Shown: positions 24,345 to 33,296 of the stretch, piece by piece
Layout of the letters: the number at the start of each line of letters is the position of its first letter
How positions within the stretch are numbered: position 1 is the first letter of the stretch
NCBI GenBank assembly: GCA_913060555.1
Contig: CAJXRS010000004.1
Span: 1-53,979, forward strand
Direction: 5' to 3'
From: an uncultured Gammaproteobacteria bacterium
Lineage (GTDB): Bacteria > Pseudomonadota > Gammaproteobacteria > Pseudomonadales > Porticoccaceae
Length of the DNA stretch: 53,979 nucleotides
The notes under the pieces: generated by a model
What the model was told of the DNA's origin: nothing
Seen by the model: the letters and a program-made list of their open reading frames with translations, nothing else
The model's database searches: none
Translations under genes and position numbers: made by a program

Positions 24345-25559
24345 ATGGAAGTAGGCATATTTTCGATGCCGACCATCGGCCCGCGGGCCGAGATCGAGAA
24401 GGGCATGGCCGGAGTGCGTACCGAGCTGTACCAGACCATGCTCAAGAATCTGGTGGAGCAGGCGCGCTATCTGGATGAGACCGGCTATTACGGCTTCGGT
24501 TTCACCGAGCATCACTTTCACATCGAGGGCGAGGAAGTTTCCACCAATCCGATCATGCTCGACCTCTATCTGGGCCTGCATACCAAGCGGCTCCGGGTCG
24601 GGCAGTTGGGCAATGTGCTGCCCGCCCAGCACCCGATCCGGGTGGCGGAAGACATTGCGATGCTCGATCAGATGACCCAGGGGCGCGCCTTTGCGGGTTT
24701 TGCCCGCGGTTATCAGTCGCGCTGGGTGAATGTGCTTGGGCAGAGGTTCGAGGCGCTGCGCCGCAATGATGGCGATCACGCCCAACTCTACGAGGACACC
24801 AAGCGCGAACTGTACGAGGAGCACTTCGACATCCTCATGAAGGCGTGGAGCAACGACACTTTCTCGCACCAGGGCAAGCACTGGCAGATTCCGCCGGCGG
24901 ATATCTACTGGCCGGCCCATGAAGTGAGCGCCGAGTTCGGCCAGGGTGTCGACGCCAATGGCATAGTGCGCGAAATCGGCATCGTGCCCAAGACCTACAA
25001 CAAGCGCATTCCCGATCTGTTCCAGCCCTTCAGCTTCTCGGAGAAAACCATCCGCTGGGCGATGCGCCACAATGTGTCGCCGATCTCCATCATCGCAGGC
25101 GACCTGGAAGCCGCCAAGAGCCAGTTCCGTGCTGCCCAGGAGGAGCTGGAGAAAACCACCGGCAAAGCCCAGAAGTTCGGTGCCAGAATGGGCATCACGC
25201 GGGAAATCGTCTGCGCCGACACCGACGCGGAAGCCAAGGCGCTGGCACTGGATGCGGGCACCTTCCTGTGGTGCAAGTTCTTCCAGCCCTTCGGCTTCAA
25301 CGCGGCGATCACCCTGCCCGGCGAAGATCCGATGACGGTGAAGAACGATTTCGATTCCCTCGTCGAGCGCGGTCTGGTCATCTACGGCAGCCCGGACACC
25401 GTCAAGCGCAAGCTGGAAGCCCTGCTCAAGGCGCTGCCCGTCGATTACTTCTGGATGATGAATTACAACGAGTTATTGCCGCAAAAGGCGATGATGCGTC
25501 ACATGGAGCTGATGACGAAGCAGGTGTGGCCGCACTTCACCGACAAGGTCCGGGGCTGA
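24345..25559 (+). CDS. Luciferase-like flavin-dependent monooxygenase
   Basis: A 404-residue bacterial-luciferase-fold enzyme, longer than the LLM protein at 8669. It has EVGIFSMPTIGPRAE at the start, GYYGFGFTEHHFHIEG (the EHH motif of FMNH2-dependent monooxygenases), LRVGQLGNVLPAQHPIRVAEDIAMLDQMTQGRAFAGFARGY, and a C-terminal VIYGSPDTVKRKLEALL. It likely needs a separate flavin reductase, which is not seen nearby. The start at 24345 is preceded by GGGGAGAGAAA. It follows an SDR and precedes two amidohydrolases. The substrate is unknown. Confidence 0.9.
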   Translation: MEVGIFSMPTIGPRAEIEKGMAGVRTELYQTMLKNLVEQARYLDETGYYGFGFTEHHFHIEGEEVSTNPIMLDLYLGLHTKRLRVGQLGNVLPAQHPIRVAEDIAMLDQMTQGRAFAGFARGYQSRWVNVLGQRFEALRRNDGDHAQLYEDTKRELYEEHFDILMKAWSNDTFSHQGKHWQIPPADIYWPAHEVSAEFGQGVDANGIVREIGIVPKTYNKRIPDLFQPFSFSEKTIRWAMRHNVSPISIIAGDLEAAKSQFRAAQEELEKTTGKAQKFGARMGITREIVCADTDAEAKALALDAGTFLWCKFFQPFGFNAAITLPGEDPMTVKNDFDSLVERGLVIYGSPDTVKRKLEALLKALPVDYFWMMNYNELLPQKAMMRHMELMTKQVWPHFTDKVRG

Positions 25560-25643
25560 TGCCCAGCTACGGTGGCGCGCGCCAACATTGCCAGACTCGC
25601 CGCAGGCGCGGGTTCTACGGTCGCGGGTTGTGGCTGGAGGGGC

Positions 25644-25672
25644 TTGATTTGTGTCAACCAATTGCTTAGATT
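25644..25672 (+). promoter_or_regulatory. Candidate sigma-70 promoter for the amidohydrolase at 25795
   Basis: TTGATT (25644-25649), a 17-bp spacer and TAGATT (25667-25672) form a reasonable promoter in the 235-bp gap after the luciferase-like gene. The -35 is embedded in a short palindrome, TTGATTTGTGTCAA, which could be a repressor site. Otherwise I see nothing in this gap. Confidence 0.42.
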
Positions 25673-25794
25673 CACCAGTCTGTGAATGCGCGGTAACCAG
25701 GGTTGCCGCTCGGTAGAAACAGAAGTTCCATCCGGGGTCGCAGGCGCGACCGAGCGGCCCCCACCAGTCACCTTGCAATACGGAGCGCATCATC

Positions 25795-26940
25795 ATGAGC
25801 AGCCTGGGTTTTGGTCTGATTTCCGCCGACTCGCACATTGTCGAGCCGGGCAACTGTTACATCGATTACATCGATCCCAAATTCCGCGATCGCGCGCCCA
25901 GCATCGAGCGTGATAAGGCGGGTAACGACACCTATGTCATTCCTGGCATGGACACCGCCATTCCCCTGGGGCTGGTCGCGGCTGCCGGGCTCAGCGCCGA
26001 GGAGCTGGGCGAGCGCACCAAGGGCTGCACCTTCGACCAACTGCACCTCAGTGGTCACCAGGCAAAATATCGGGCCGCCGATCAGGACCGGGACGGCGTG
26101 GTCGCCGAAATTCTCTATCCTTCGGTGGGCATGGCGCTGTGCAACCACCCCGATTTCGCCTACAAGACCGCCTGCATGCACGCCTACAACGAATGGCTGG
26201 CGAACTACATGACCGACGCACCGGAAGGCCGGCTGTTCGGTCTGGGGCAGACCTCCGGCGAATCCGTGGATCAGATGATCAAGGATTTCCAGGACTGCAA
26301 GAAGAAGGGCTTCGTGGGCATGATGATGCCCGGCGACCCGGCCCAGGAGGACTATGACCACCCGATGTACGACGCGCTCTGGGAGTGCGCGGTGGATCTC
26401 GGCATGCCGTTGTCGTTCCATATCCTCACTTCTCGCGGCGGCGGTGTCGGCGACATCAACCGGGTGCGCGGCAACAAGGTCAACGGTTTCATGAGCATCA
26501 TCCGTTCGGTACAGGACGTGATGGGCGTATTCGTGCTGAGCGGTGTGTTCGAGCGTCATCCCAAGCTCAAATTCATTGCCGCCGAGGCCGATGCCGGCTG
26601 GCTGCCGCACTACTCCTATCGCATGGACCACGCCTACGAGCGTCATGGCGTCTGGCTGGGCGGTGGCAAGAACCTGGCCAAGATGCCCAGTGAATACATC
26701 GACAGCAACATCTGGCTGACTTTCCAGGACGACTGGGTCGCATTCAAGGTCGCCAACCTGATGAACCCGAAGCGGCTGGTCTGGGCCAACGACTTCCCGC
26801 ACAGCGACGCCACCTGGCCCTGGTCCCAGGAGATGCTGGAAAAGCACACGGGCGGTCTGACCAACGAACAGTTGCGCTGGATCATGCGCGACAACATCAT
26901 CGAGTGTTACAACCTGCCGGTCGACAAGATCCCGGCATAA
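25795..26940 (+). CDS. Amidohydrolase family 2 (ACMSD/LigY-like) protein
   Basis: A 381-residue TIM-barrel protein of the amidohydrolase-2 group. It starts with LISADSHIVEP (metal-binding SxH in place of HxH) and contains ADQDRDGVVAEILYP, MPLSFHILTS with a metal His, KLKFIAAEADAGWLPHYSYRMDHAYE, and VWANDFPHSDATWPWS with the catalytic Asp and His. Members act as decarboxylases or C-C and amide hydrolases. It is similar to the next gene at 27122 (DADAHVLEP, WGSDFPHIDA). A terminator at 26954 separates them. Confidence 0.9.
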   Translation: MSSLGFGLISADSHIVEPGNCYIDYIDPKFRDRAPSIERDKAGNDTYVIPGMDTAIPLGLVAAAGLSAEELGERTKGCTFDQLHLSGHQAKYRAADQDRDGVVAEILYPSVGMALCNHPDFAYKTACMHAYNEWLANYMTDAPEGRLFGLGQTSGESVDQMIKDFQDCKKKGFVGMMMPGDPAQEDYDHPMYDALWECAVDLGMPLSFHILTSRGGGVGDINRVRGNKVNGFMSIIRSVQDVMGVFVLSGVFERHPKLKFIAAEADAGWLPHYSYRMDHAYERHGVWLGGGKNLAKMPSEYIDSNIWLTFQDDWVAFKVANLMNPKRLVWANDFPHSDATWPWSQEMLEKHTGGLTNEQLRWIMRDNIIECYNLPVDKIPA

Positions 26941-26953
26941 CCATCGAAGGCAT

Positions 26954-26982
26954 CCGGGGGCTCAGGCCCCCGGTTTGCTTTT
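26954..26982 (+). terminator. Rho-independent terminator after the amidohydrolase at 25795
   Basis: An 8-bp GC stem, CCGGGGGC with GCCCCCGG, closes a 4-base TCAG loop and is followed by TTTGCTTTT. It lies 14 bp beyond the stop codon. Confidence 0.82.
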
Positions 26983-27121
26983 GGCCCGGGGAGCTGGGCA
27001 GAGCGAAGACAACCATAACCAGCGCTCCCACAGGGTGGGGCTCTGACTATTCGTGACCGCTGCGCGATCTGTCGCGGCGTCGATCGTTTCGCTGTCTGCA
27101 CTCCGGAAGCCACGAGGCGCC

Positions 27122-28261
27122 ATGGAAACCGCCGTGCAGCCTTTTCTGTTCGATGCCGACGCCCATGTCCTGGAGCCGTCGGACCTGTGGGACACCTACC
27201 TGGAGCCGCGGTTTCGCAACCGCAGCATTTGCTTTCGCCGCACCCCTGATGGGGTAGATCAGCTGTTCGTCGACAACCAACTGATCCTGCCCAATTGTGC
27301 TGCTGCGCTGGGCGGCGCGGAACTCGATCGCAATCTCGCCATGAATCCCGATTCCGGCCTCGGTTATCTGGATGGCGCGCCGCCATCGAGCATGTTCGGG
27401 CCGGAGCGGATCGCGCTGTTCGACCGCTGGGGGCTGAACGCCGGCCTGGTGCTGCCCACCATCGGCATCTTCTGGGACACGCCGGACAATACGCTCGCGA
27501 ATGCCTATTGCCGCGCCTACAACGACTGGGTGCATGACTTTCAGGCCGCCGATCGCGACCGGCTGGTGATCGCCGCGCATCTCAATTTACGGGATATTCC
27601 CGGTGCGGTGAAGGAACTGGAATTGCGCCTCGAACAGGGTTTCAAAGGCGTGTTTCTCGCTCCCGAACGAGTGGGCGGCAAGGGCTTTGCCGATCCCCAT
27701 TTCGACCCGCTCTGGGCGCGCATTGAAGAGGCGGGAGTGCCGCTGCTGGTCCACGTCATAGTGCGCACCCGGCGTCTGGTCACGGGTTTCGTGGGCGATT
27801 GGTACGACACCCCGGCCAATCGCACTTTCACCTTCGCGCTGGGCGCGGCATCCCAGGTGATGCCGGCCTGCATGGCGATGGTGATGGATGGTCTGTTCGA
27901 CAAGTTTCCGCGGCTGAAGGTGGTGGCGATCGAGGCGGGCTGCGGCTGGGCCCCCTACGCCATGGACCGACTCGACGAGAAGTACCGCCACTTCCGCGGT
28001 TTCGACGCCGAGCTGGCGCTGGGCCGGCCCAGCGAGTACTTTCGCCGCAACCTCTGGTTCGTCGCCGAACCCGAGGAGCGCACCATCGGCAGCTGCCTGG
28101 AACTGGTCGGCCGCGACCGAATTCTCTGGGGTTCGGATTTTCCGCACATCGACGCCAACCTGGACGCGCCGGAATTGATTCGTGCCAGTGTGGCCCGGCT
28201 TTCCGACGCGGACCAGCGCGCAGTGCTGGGGGAGAGCGCACGCCGGCTGTTTGCCCTTTGA
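27122..28261 (+). CDS. Amidohydrolase family 2 protein
   Basis: A 379-residue relative of the preceding amidohydrolase. It carries FDADAHVLEPSDLW (metal-binding DAH), LVLPTIGIFWD, VPLLVHVIVRT with the metal His, LKVVAIEAGCGWAPYAMDRLDEKY, and ILWGSDFPHIDANL. The start at 27122 is the first ATG that aligns with the paralogue; an open extension to 27053 lacks a ribosome site. No convincing promoter was found in the 140 bp between the upstream terminator and this gene. The role is probably hydrolysis or decarboxylation of a ring-cleavage-type intermediate, which is inference. Confidence 0.88.
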   Translation: METAVQPFLFDADAHVLEPSDLWDTYLEPRFRNRSICFRRTPDGVDQLFVDNQLILPNCAAALGGAELDRNLAMNPDSGLGYLDGAPPSSMFGPERIALFDRWGLNAGLVLPTIGIFWDTPDNTLANAYCRAYNDWVHDFQAADRDRLVIAAHLNLRDIPGAVKELELRLEQGFKGVFLAPERVGGKGFADPHFDPLWARIEEAGVPLLVHVIVRTRRLVTGFVGDWYDTPANRTFTFALGAASQVMPACMAMVMDGLFDKFPRLKVVAIEAGCGWAPYAMDRLDEKYRHFRGFDAELALGRPSEYFRRNLWFVAEPEERTIGSCLELVGRDRILWGSDFPHIDANLDAPELIRASVARLSDADQRAVLGESARRLFAL

Positions 28262-28378
28262 TTCGAGTGGTTCCGCGCACGGCCTGGGGGGGGGGGCTTA
28301 GCGCCCATGGGGTCTCCCTGCGCCGGCCCGCGGCGCTGGCTGCGTGACAGTCATTCGATGTTTCAGGAGTGAGAAGAG

Positions 28379-29533
28379 ATGAACACAGCATGTCCGGTCG
28401 AGGTGGCCAAATCCCTGTACCCACTGATCAGCGAAAAACGGCGCGAAGGCGAGCTGCGCGCGCGGCTGGTTCCCGAGGTCGTGGAAGCTGCGGGCAGTGC
28501 GGGCATGTTCCGCCTGTTTGCACCTCGCGAGGTCGGTGGTCTGGAGGTGACGCCCAGGCAGGCTTTTCTCGCCACCGCCGAGATCGCCGCCGCGGATCCA
28601 GCGGTGAGCTGGTACATGGTCAACTCGATCCCCGCCTGTATGGCTGCAGCGGTGGTGCCGGACGCCGAGCGCGGCGCGTTGTTCGCCGAGCCCGATCGCA
28701 ACTTCGGCTTTTCGGCGGTGGCACTGGCTACCGCCAAGGCAGCGCCTGGCGGCTATCGCCTGAGCGGCTCCTGGCCGGTGGTCACCGGCTGCGAGGACTC
28801 CCGCTGGTGCGCGCTGATGGCGCGCGTGGTGGATGAGGACGGCCCCCGGCTGGTCAACGGCCGGCCCGAGGTGCGGCTGTTCCTGGTGCCCACGGAGCGG
28901 GTCGAGATCGCCCAGACCTGGCAGCACGCCGCGGCCATGCGCGGCACCGGCAGCAACCAGGTGGATGTGACGGATCTGTTCGTGGCCGAGGCGTTGGCCA
29001 CTATCCCCGGCAGTCCGCCGCGGATCGACCGGCCGCTGTTTCGCAATCCGGCGACGGTGCTCACGCTGCCGATCTTTGCCGCCGTGGCGGTGGGCGTACT
29101 GCAGGGCGCCATTGCCGCTGCCAGCCAGGAAATCACCACCAAGATCTCCTCGATTACCGGCCGCGCGCTCAAGGACCAGGCTGAGATCCAGATCATCATC
29201 GCCGACGCCACCGCGGCGCTGCGCGCGATCCGCGCCGGTTGCACGGAGACCTATGAGGCGGTGTGGGAACTGGTTAACCGGGGCGAACCCCTGAGCGGCG
29301 TGGCAAAGGCCGAGTTGTATGCCTCCAGTTTTTACGCCGGCGACGTCGCCCGCGACATGGTCGGCCGACTGTACGTCAAGGGTTCGCGGGCCGCCTTCAT
29401 GCAGGGCCACCCCCTGGAAAGGTGCCTCTCGAACGTGCACGCCATCATTGCGGCGATCGAGGCGCGGCGCGGTTTTCAGCAATCCGCCGGTGCGGTGTTG
29501 CTCGGCGCCGAGCCGGTAGAGCCCGGGTTCTGA
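28379..29533 (+). CDS. Acyl-CoA dehydrogenase-fold flavin monooxygenase (HsaA/DszC-like, group D)
   Basis: A 384-residue acyl-CoA-dehydrogenase-fold protein. Features such as ADPAVSWYMVNSIP, YRLSGSWPVVTGCEDSRWCALMA, TWQHAAAMRGTGSNQVDVTDLFV and the late RCLSNVHAIIAA match the HsaA/HpaH/DszC type, which use reduced flavin and oxygen, rather than true beta-oxidation dehydrogenases; the usual catalytic Glu region is not recognisable. A hydroxylation role is likely, with reduced flavin supplied from elsewhere. A run of eleven G lies about 80 bp upstream. It is followed by another ACAD-fold gene after 52 bp. Confidence 0.83.
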   Translation: MNTACPVEVAKSLYPLISEKRREGELRARLVPEVVEAAGSAGMFRLFAPREVGGLEVTPRQAFLATAEIAAADPAVSWYMVNSIPACMAAAVVPDAERGALFAEPDRNFGFSAVALATAKAAPGGYRLSGSWPVVTGCEDSRWCALMARVVDEDGPRLVNGRPEVRLFLVPTERVEIAQTWQHAAAMRGTGSNQVDVTDLFVAEALATIPGSPPRIDRPLFRNPATVLTLPIFAAVAVGVLQGAIAAASQEITTKISSITGRALKDQAEIQIIIADATAALRAIRAGCTETYEAVWELVNRGEPLSGVAKAELYASSFYAGDVARDMVGRLYVKGSRAAFMQGHPLERCLSNVHAIIAAIEARRGFQQSAGAVLLGAEPVEPGF

Positions 29534-29585
29534 GTCACTCCCGGTTCGGACCGGTCACCTTCAGAGCAGTAAATCGGAGCAGTAA

Positions 29586-30800
29586 ATGAGCATCAGTGAC
29601 TCTCGCCAGGCGCTCGATCGGATCGCGCAGCTGGCTCAGGAATTCGCGACCACCTATCCCCAGCGCGACCGCGACAACCAATACCCCCGCGAGGAGATGG
29701 AGCGGCTGAAATCCAGCGGCCTGCTGCGGTTCTCCATTCCCGCCGCCCATGGTGGGCTGGGCGCGTCCTGCGCAGAGATCACCGAGGCCATTACCCTGTT
29801 CGCCGAAGGTAACCCGGCGATCGCGCAGATGTTTCTGGTGCACTGTCTGCTCGGGGCGGCCTTTCTGGATGAACTGGCGCCGGAGGCGCTCAAGCGGAAG
29901 GTCTATGGCGATATCCTCGCCAAGCAGCGCTTTCTCGGCAACGCCGCCTCGGAGAAGACCAACGATCCGCGCAAGGGCTATGACCTGCAATTCGTTGCCG
30001 TGGCGGGCGGGGTGGAAATCAGCGGCCGCAAGTTCTTTTCCACGGGTTCGCTGGCGGCCGATCTGATCGCGGTGATCGGCACCATGGACGGCAACCTGGC
30101 GCTCGCCATCCTGCCGGTGGACGCGCCCGGGCTGCGCATCGTCGACGACTGGGACGCCATGGGACAGCGCGGCACCGGCAGCGGCACCACGCTGTTCGAC
30201 AAGGTGTTCGCGCCGGAGGCCATGGTGATCCCGAACCTGCTGGGGCCGGATCGGCAGATGGCGCAGACCAACCTGCTGGGGCCCATCACCCAGATTGGCT
30301 TCACCGCGATCTTCGTCGGCGCGGCGCGCGGCGCGCTGCGCGAAGCGGTCGGCTATGTGCGCACCACCACGCGCGCCTATCCCTGGCCCGGGTTGACCTT
30401 CGAGCGCGCCGTGGACGACCCCTACATCCTGGAGAACATCGGCAAGTTGGCCGCCGAGCTCGCGGCAGCCGAGGCGCTGACCCGGGAAGCGGCGCACAAG
30501 GTGGACGTCGCGCTGGCGGCGCGTGCCACCGCGGCGCCCGAGGCGATGAGCCGGTTGCGCGCCGAGGCTTCGGTGGTGGTGTCCCAGGCCAAGATCGTCG
30601 CCACCGAAACCGGCTTGCGGGTCTGTCAGGAGGTGTTTACGGCCTGCGGCGCCCGCGCTGCGCTGCGCGAACAGAACCTGGATCGCTTCTGGCGCGACGT
30701 GCGCACGCTGACGCTGCACGATCCGATCAGCTTTCGCATCCGCAGCGTCGGCGAGTACTTGTTGCAGGACAAGGCCCCGGCGCCGGCGTTGCGCTATTGA
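29586..30800 (+). CDS. Acyl-CoA dehydrogenase family protein (SfnB/DszC-like)
   Basis: A 404-residue flavoprotein of the acyl-CoA-dehydrogenase superfamily. It shows the N-terminal helical domain (REEMERLKSSGLLRFSIPAAHGGLGASC), the middle beta domain (LQFVAVAGGVEISGRKFFSTGSLAADLI), WDAMGQRGTGSGTT, and a C-terminal domain with ACGARAALREQNLDRFWRDVRTLTLHDP. The last motif is typical of the dibenzothiophene/sulfone-monooxygenase-like subgroup, so oxygenation rather than acyl-CoA oxidation is probable. It pairs with the similar-fold gene just upstream and precedes a methyltransferase. Confidence 0.83.
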   Translation: MSISDSRQALDRIAQLAQEFATTYPQRDRDNQYPREEMERLKSSGLLRFSIPAAHGGLGASCAEITEAITLFAEGNPAIAQMFLVHCLLGAAFLDELAPEALKRKVYGDILAKQRFLGNAASEKTNDPRKGYDLQFVAVAGGVEISGRKFFSTGSLAADLIAVIGTMDGNLALAILPVDAPGLRIVDDWDAMGQRGTGSGTTLFDKVFAPEAMVIPNLLGPDRQMAQTNLLGPITQIGFTAIFVGAARGALREAVGYVRTTTRAYPWPGLTFERAVDDPYILENIGKLAAELAAAEALTREAAHKVDVALAARATAAPEAMSRLRAEASVVVSQAKIVATETGLRVCQEVFTACGARAALREQNLDRFWRDVRTLTLHDPISFRIRSVGEYLLQDKAPAPALRY

Positions 30801-30820
30801 TCCGGTAATCGCGCGGTCGT

Positions 30821-30829
30821 TGCTATAGT
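30821..30829 (+). promoter_or_regulatory. Candidate extended -10 promoter for the methyltransferase
   Basis: TGCTATAGT contains an extended -10 element (TG, one base, TATAGT). It lies 55 bp upstream of the methyltransferase start and just after the preceding stop codon. No good -35 is visible, as is usual for extended -10 promoters. A repeated CCAACACCTA follows in the leader. Confidence 0.4.
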
Positions 30830-30882
30830 GCCGACCAACACCTAACCGGCCAACACCTACTAAAAGTTACGGGGGAGTATTC

Positions 30883-31944
30883 ATGACCGCACCAAATCAG
30901 GACCCCATGGCCTTTGTCGGCCAGATCATCGGCCACGCCACCGGTATGATGGCGATCCGCCTGTGCGCCATTGGCGATCACCTCGATCTGTTCAAGACCA
31001 TCGCTGAAAAAGGCCCGCTCACCAGCGCGGAACTGGCGGCGCACACCGGGCTCAACGAGCGCTATCTGCGCGAGTGGATCTACGGCATCTCGCTCGCCGG
31101 CTATCTGGATTTCGACAAGGCGACCCGCAAGGTATCGGTGCCGGAAGCGCACCAGCCGGCACTGGTCGATGTGGGCGGACCACTCTATCAGGGCGGGCTG
31201 TTTCGCATGTTCAACGCCATTCTCGATCCCTATCAGGATCTGCTGCGCGCGTTCCGCGAGGGCGGCGGCATCGACTATTCGCGCTACAACGCGGACTTCT
31301 GGGAGGGGCTCGAACACAACACCTGCGTGCGCTACAAGAACAATCTGGTGAGTCAGTGGCTGCCGGAGATGCCCGAGGTGGTCGCCAAGCTGGACGCCGG
31401 CGGCAGTTTCGCCGACTTCGGTTGCGGCGCCGGGCGCTCGACCATAGAGCTGGCGCAGCGTTTCCCCGGTGCGAGCTTCCATGGTTTCGATATCTTCCCC
31501 GACAATATCGACAAGGCGCGCGCCAACGCCCGGGAAGCCGGCGTCGCGGATCGCACCCGCTTCGAGATTGCGGATTTCGCCAAAGGCGTCGACGGCCAGT
31601 TCGATGTGGTGGCGACCTTCGATGTGATTCACGACATGGCCGATCCCCGTGGCGGCATTCGCGCCCTGCGCCGGGCGGTGAAGGACGACGGCATCTATGT
31701 ACTGATGGATATCGACTGCACCGACGATCCCGCCGACAACAGCGGGCCGCTGGCGGTATTCAAACTGGGCGCGAGCCTGCATTTCTGCATGACCACCTCG
31801 CTTGCCCAGGGCGGGGACGGCCTGGGTACGGTGGGGCTGCCGGAATCCCGAGTGCGGGAATTCTGCGCCGCCGCGGGCTTCGCCTCGGTGCGTCGGTTGG
31901 CGATCGAGCATCCGCTCAACGCACTGTACGAGATCCGGCCCTAA
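30883..31944 (+). CDS. SAM-dependent methyltransferase with N-terminal winged helix
   Basis: A 353-residue protein. An N-terminal winged-helix dimerisation region (LCAIGDHLDLFKTIAEKGPLTSAELAAHTGLNERYLREWIYGI) is followed by a class I SAM domain: FADFGCGAGRSTIELAQRFPGA (about residues 178-199), GFDIFPDNIDKARANA, and VVATFDVIHDMADP. This is the layout of O-methyltransferase-like or Rv2258c-type methyltransferases. The substrate is unknown. It has its own candidate promoter and precedes an MFS carrier. Confidence 0.88.
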   Translation: MTAPNQDPMAFVGQIIGHATGMMAIRLCAIGDHLDLFKTIAEKGPLTSAELAAHTGLNERYLREWIYGISLAGYLDFDKATRKVSVPEAHQPALVDVGGPLYQGGLFRMFNAILDPYQDLLRAFREGGGIDYSRYNADFWEGLEHNTCVRYKNNLVSQWLPEMPEVVAKLDAGGSFADFGCGAGRSTIELAQRFPGASFHGFDIFPDNIDKARANAREAGVADRTRFEIADFAKGVDGQFDVVATFDVIHDMADPRGGIRALRRAVKDDGIYVLMDIDCTDDPADNSGPLAVFKLGASLHFCMTTSLAQGGDGLGTVGLPESRVREFCAAAGFASVRRLAIEHPLNALYEIRP

Positions 31945-32015
31945 TCGATTGACGGGAGGCGTCCCCGCTCCCGTGCGGGACGGCCGCCATCCGGAACTCT
32001 GCGCCAAGGAAAATC

Positions 32016-33296
32016 ATGCCCCATCGCAATCCCCATGGCCCCACCGTGGTGGCGGTCGCCTTCGCCACCCTCGGGGTGGTCTATGGCGTCTGGTTCGCCT
32101 ACGCGGTGTTTCTGGTCGCCCTGGTCGAGGACATGGAGTGGTCGCGCTCGCTCACTGCCGGTGCCATCTCGGTGCTGAGTCTGGTGCACGGACTCTCCGG
32201 GCCCATCATCGGCAGTCTTATCGAGCGCATCGGCGCGCGATGGGTGATCTTCCTGGGTGGCGCGATCTTCACGGTGGGGATGCTGCTCACTTCCCAGATT
32301 CAGACCTGGTGGCAGCTCTACCTGACCTTTGGTCTGGTTTCCGGCTTTGGCATCGCGATGTCGGGCTGGGTGCCCTTTATCGTCACCGTGGAACGCTGTT
32401 ACCCCGAGCGTCTGGGTACGGCACTGGGTTTTGCGCTCGCCGGTGTCGGTTTCGGCATCCTGGTCGCGGTGCCGGCCATCAATCTGCTGGTGGAACATTT
32501 CGGCTGGCGCGGCGCTTTCCTGGCGCTGGCGCTGCTCGGCCCGCTCTGGGTCTGCCCCTCGGCTTGGTGGCTGTTGCGCGGCGCCGATGCCGGCGCCCAA
32601 GCCGCAGCGACCGGGGCGAAGTCCGCGGACGGCATTTCGGCGCCCCATCACTGGGTGCTGGCCAGCGCCTTGCGCTCGCCGCGCTTCTGGCTGGCCGGCT
32701 TCGCGTTCTTTACCGGAGCCGGCCTGGGGCAGATCCTGCTCATTCACCAGTTCGCGTTTCTGGTCGATCACGGCATCCCCAAGACCGGGAGTTCACTGAT
32801 TTCCGGAACCATCGGTCTCGCTTCCATCGCCGGTCAGTTGTTCTGGGGCCGGCTGTCCGACCGCATTGGCCGAGAACTCGCGTACAGTCTGGCAGCGGTG
32901 GCCAACGTGCTTGCTGTCGCGGCGCTGGCCGCGCTGGGCTGGTGGCACGCCGCACTTTGGCTGGCGGTCGGCTTCGCCGTCTGCGTCGGTTTTGGCTATG
33001 GCGCCAACGCGCCCCTGTATCCGGCGACCGCCCGCGACCTGTTCGCGGGCCCGGCATTTCCCTCGATTTTCGGTACCCTGTCGGTGTCCGGTTCGCTGGG
33101 CGCCGCGCTTGGCGCCTGGCTCGGGGGCTGGCTATACGACGTCACCGGCACCTATAACGCCATGTTGATCGCCAGCCTGGTGCTCGCGCTGATCTCGCCA
33201 CTGGCCCTGTGGTGGGCGGCGCCACGCAAGCCCAATCCGGCCGCGGTTGCAGTCCGGTCGCCAAATCTGTGCAGTGAAGATGGAGCCGTGCCATGA
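32016..33296 (+). CDS. MFS transporter (OFA/monocarboxylate-type), paralogue of the 10.5 kb carrier
   Basis: A 426-residue inner-membrane carrier with twelve predicted helices. It shares landmark stretches with the gene at 10469: GVWFAYAVFLVALVEDMEWSRSLTAGAIS near the start, IHQFAFLVDHG, and SDRIGRELAYSLAA. The central cytosolic loop lies near residues 195-215. It should move an organic acid or similar anionic metabolite. Its stop overlaps the start of an acyl-CoA dehydrogenase (ATGA), so the two are translationally coupled and the carrier probably imports that enzyme's acid substrate or a precursor. Confidence 0.87.
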   Translation: MPHRNPHGPTVVAVAFATLGVVYGVWFAYAVFLVALVEDMEWSRSLTAGAISVLSLVHGLSGPIIGSLIERIGARWVIFLGGAIFTVGMLLTSQIQTWWQLYLTFGLVSGFGIAMSGWVPFIVTVERCYPERLGTALGFALAGVGFGILVAVPAINLLVEHFGWRGAFLALALLGPLWVCPSAWWLLRGADAGAQAAATGAKSADGISAPHHWVLASALRSPRFWLAGFAFFTGAGLGQILLIHQFAFLVDHGIPKTGSSLISGTIGLASIAGQLFWGRLSDRIGRELAYSLAAVANVLAVAALAALGWWHAALWLAVGFAVCVGFGYGANAPLYPATARDLFAGPAFPSIFGTLSVSGSLGAALGAWLGGWLYDVTGTYNAMLIASLVLALISPLALWWAAPRKPNPAAVAVRSPNLCSEDGAVP

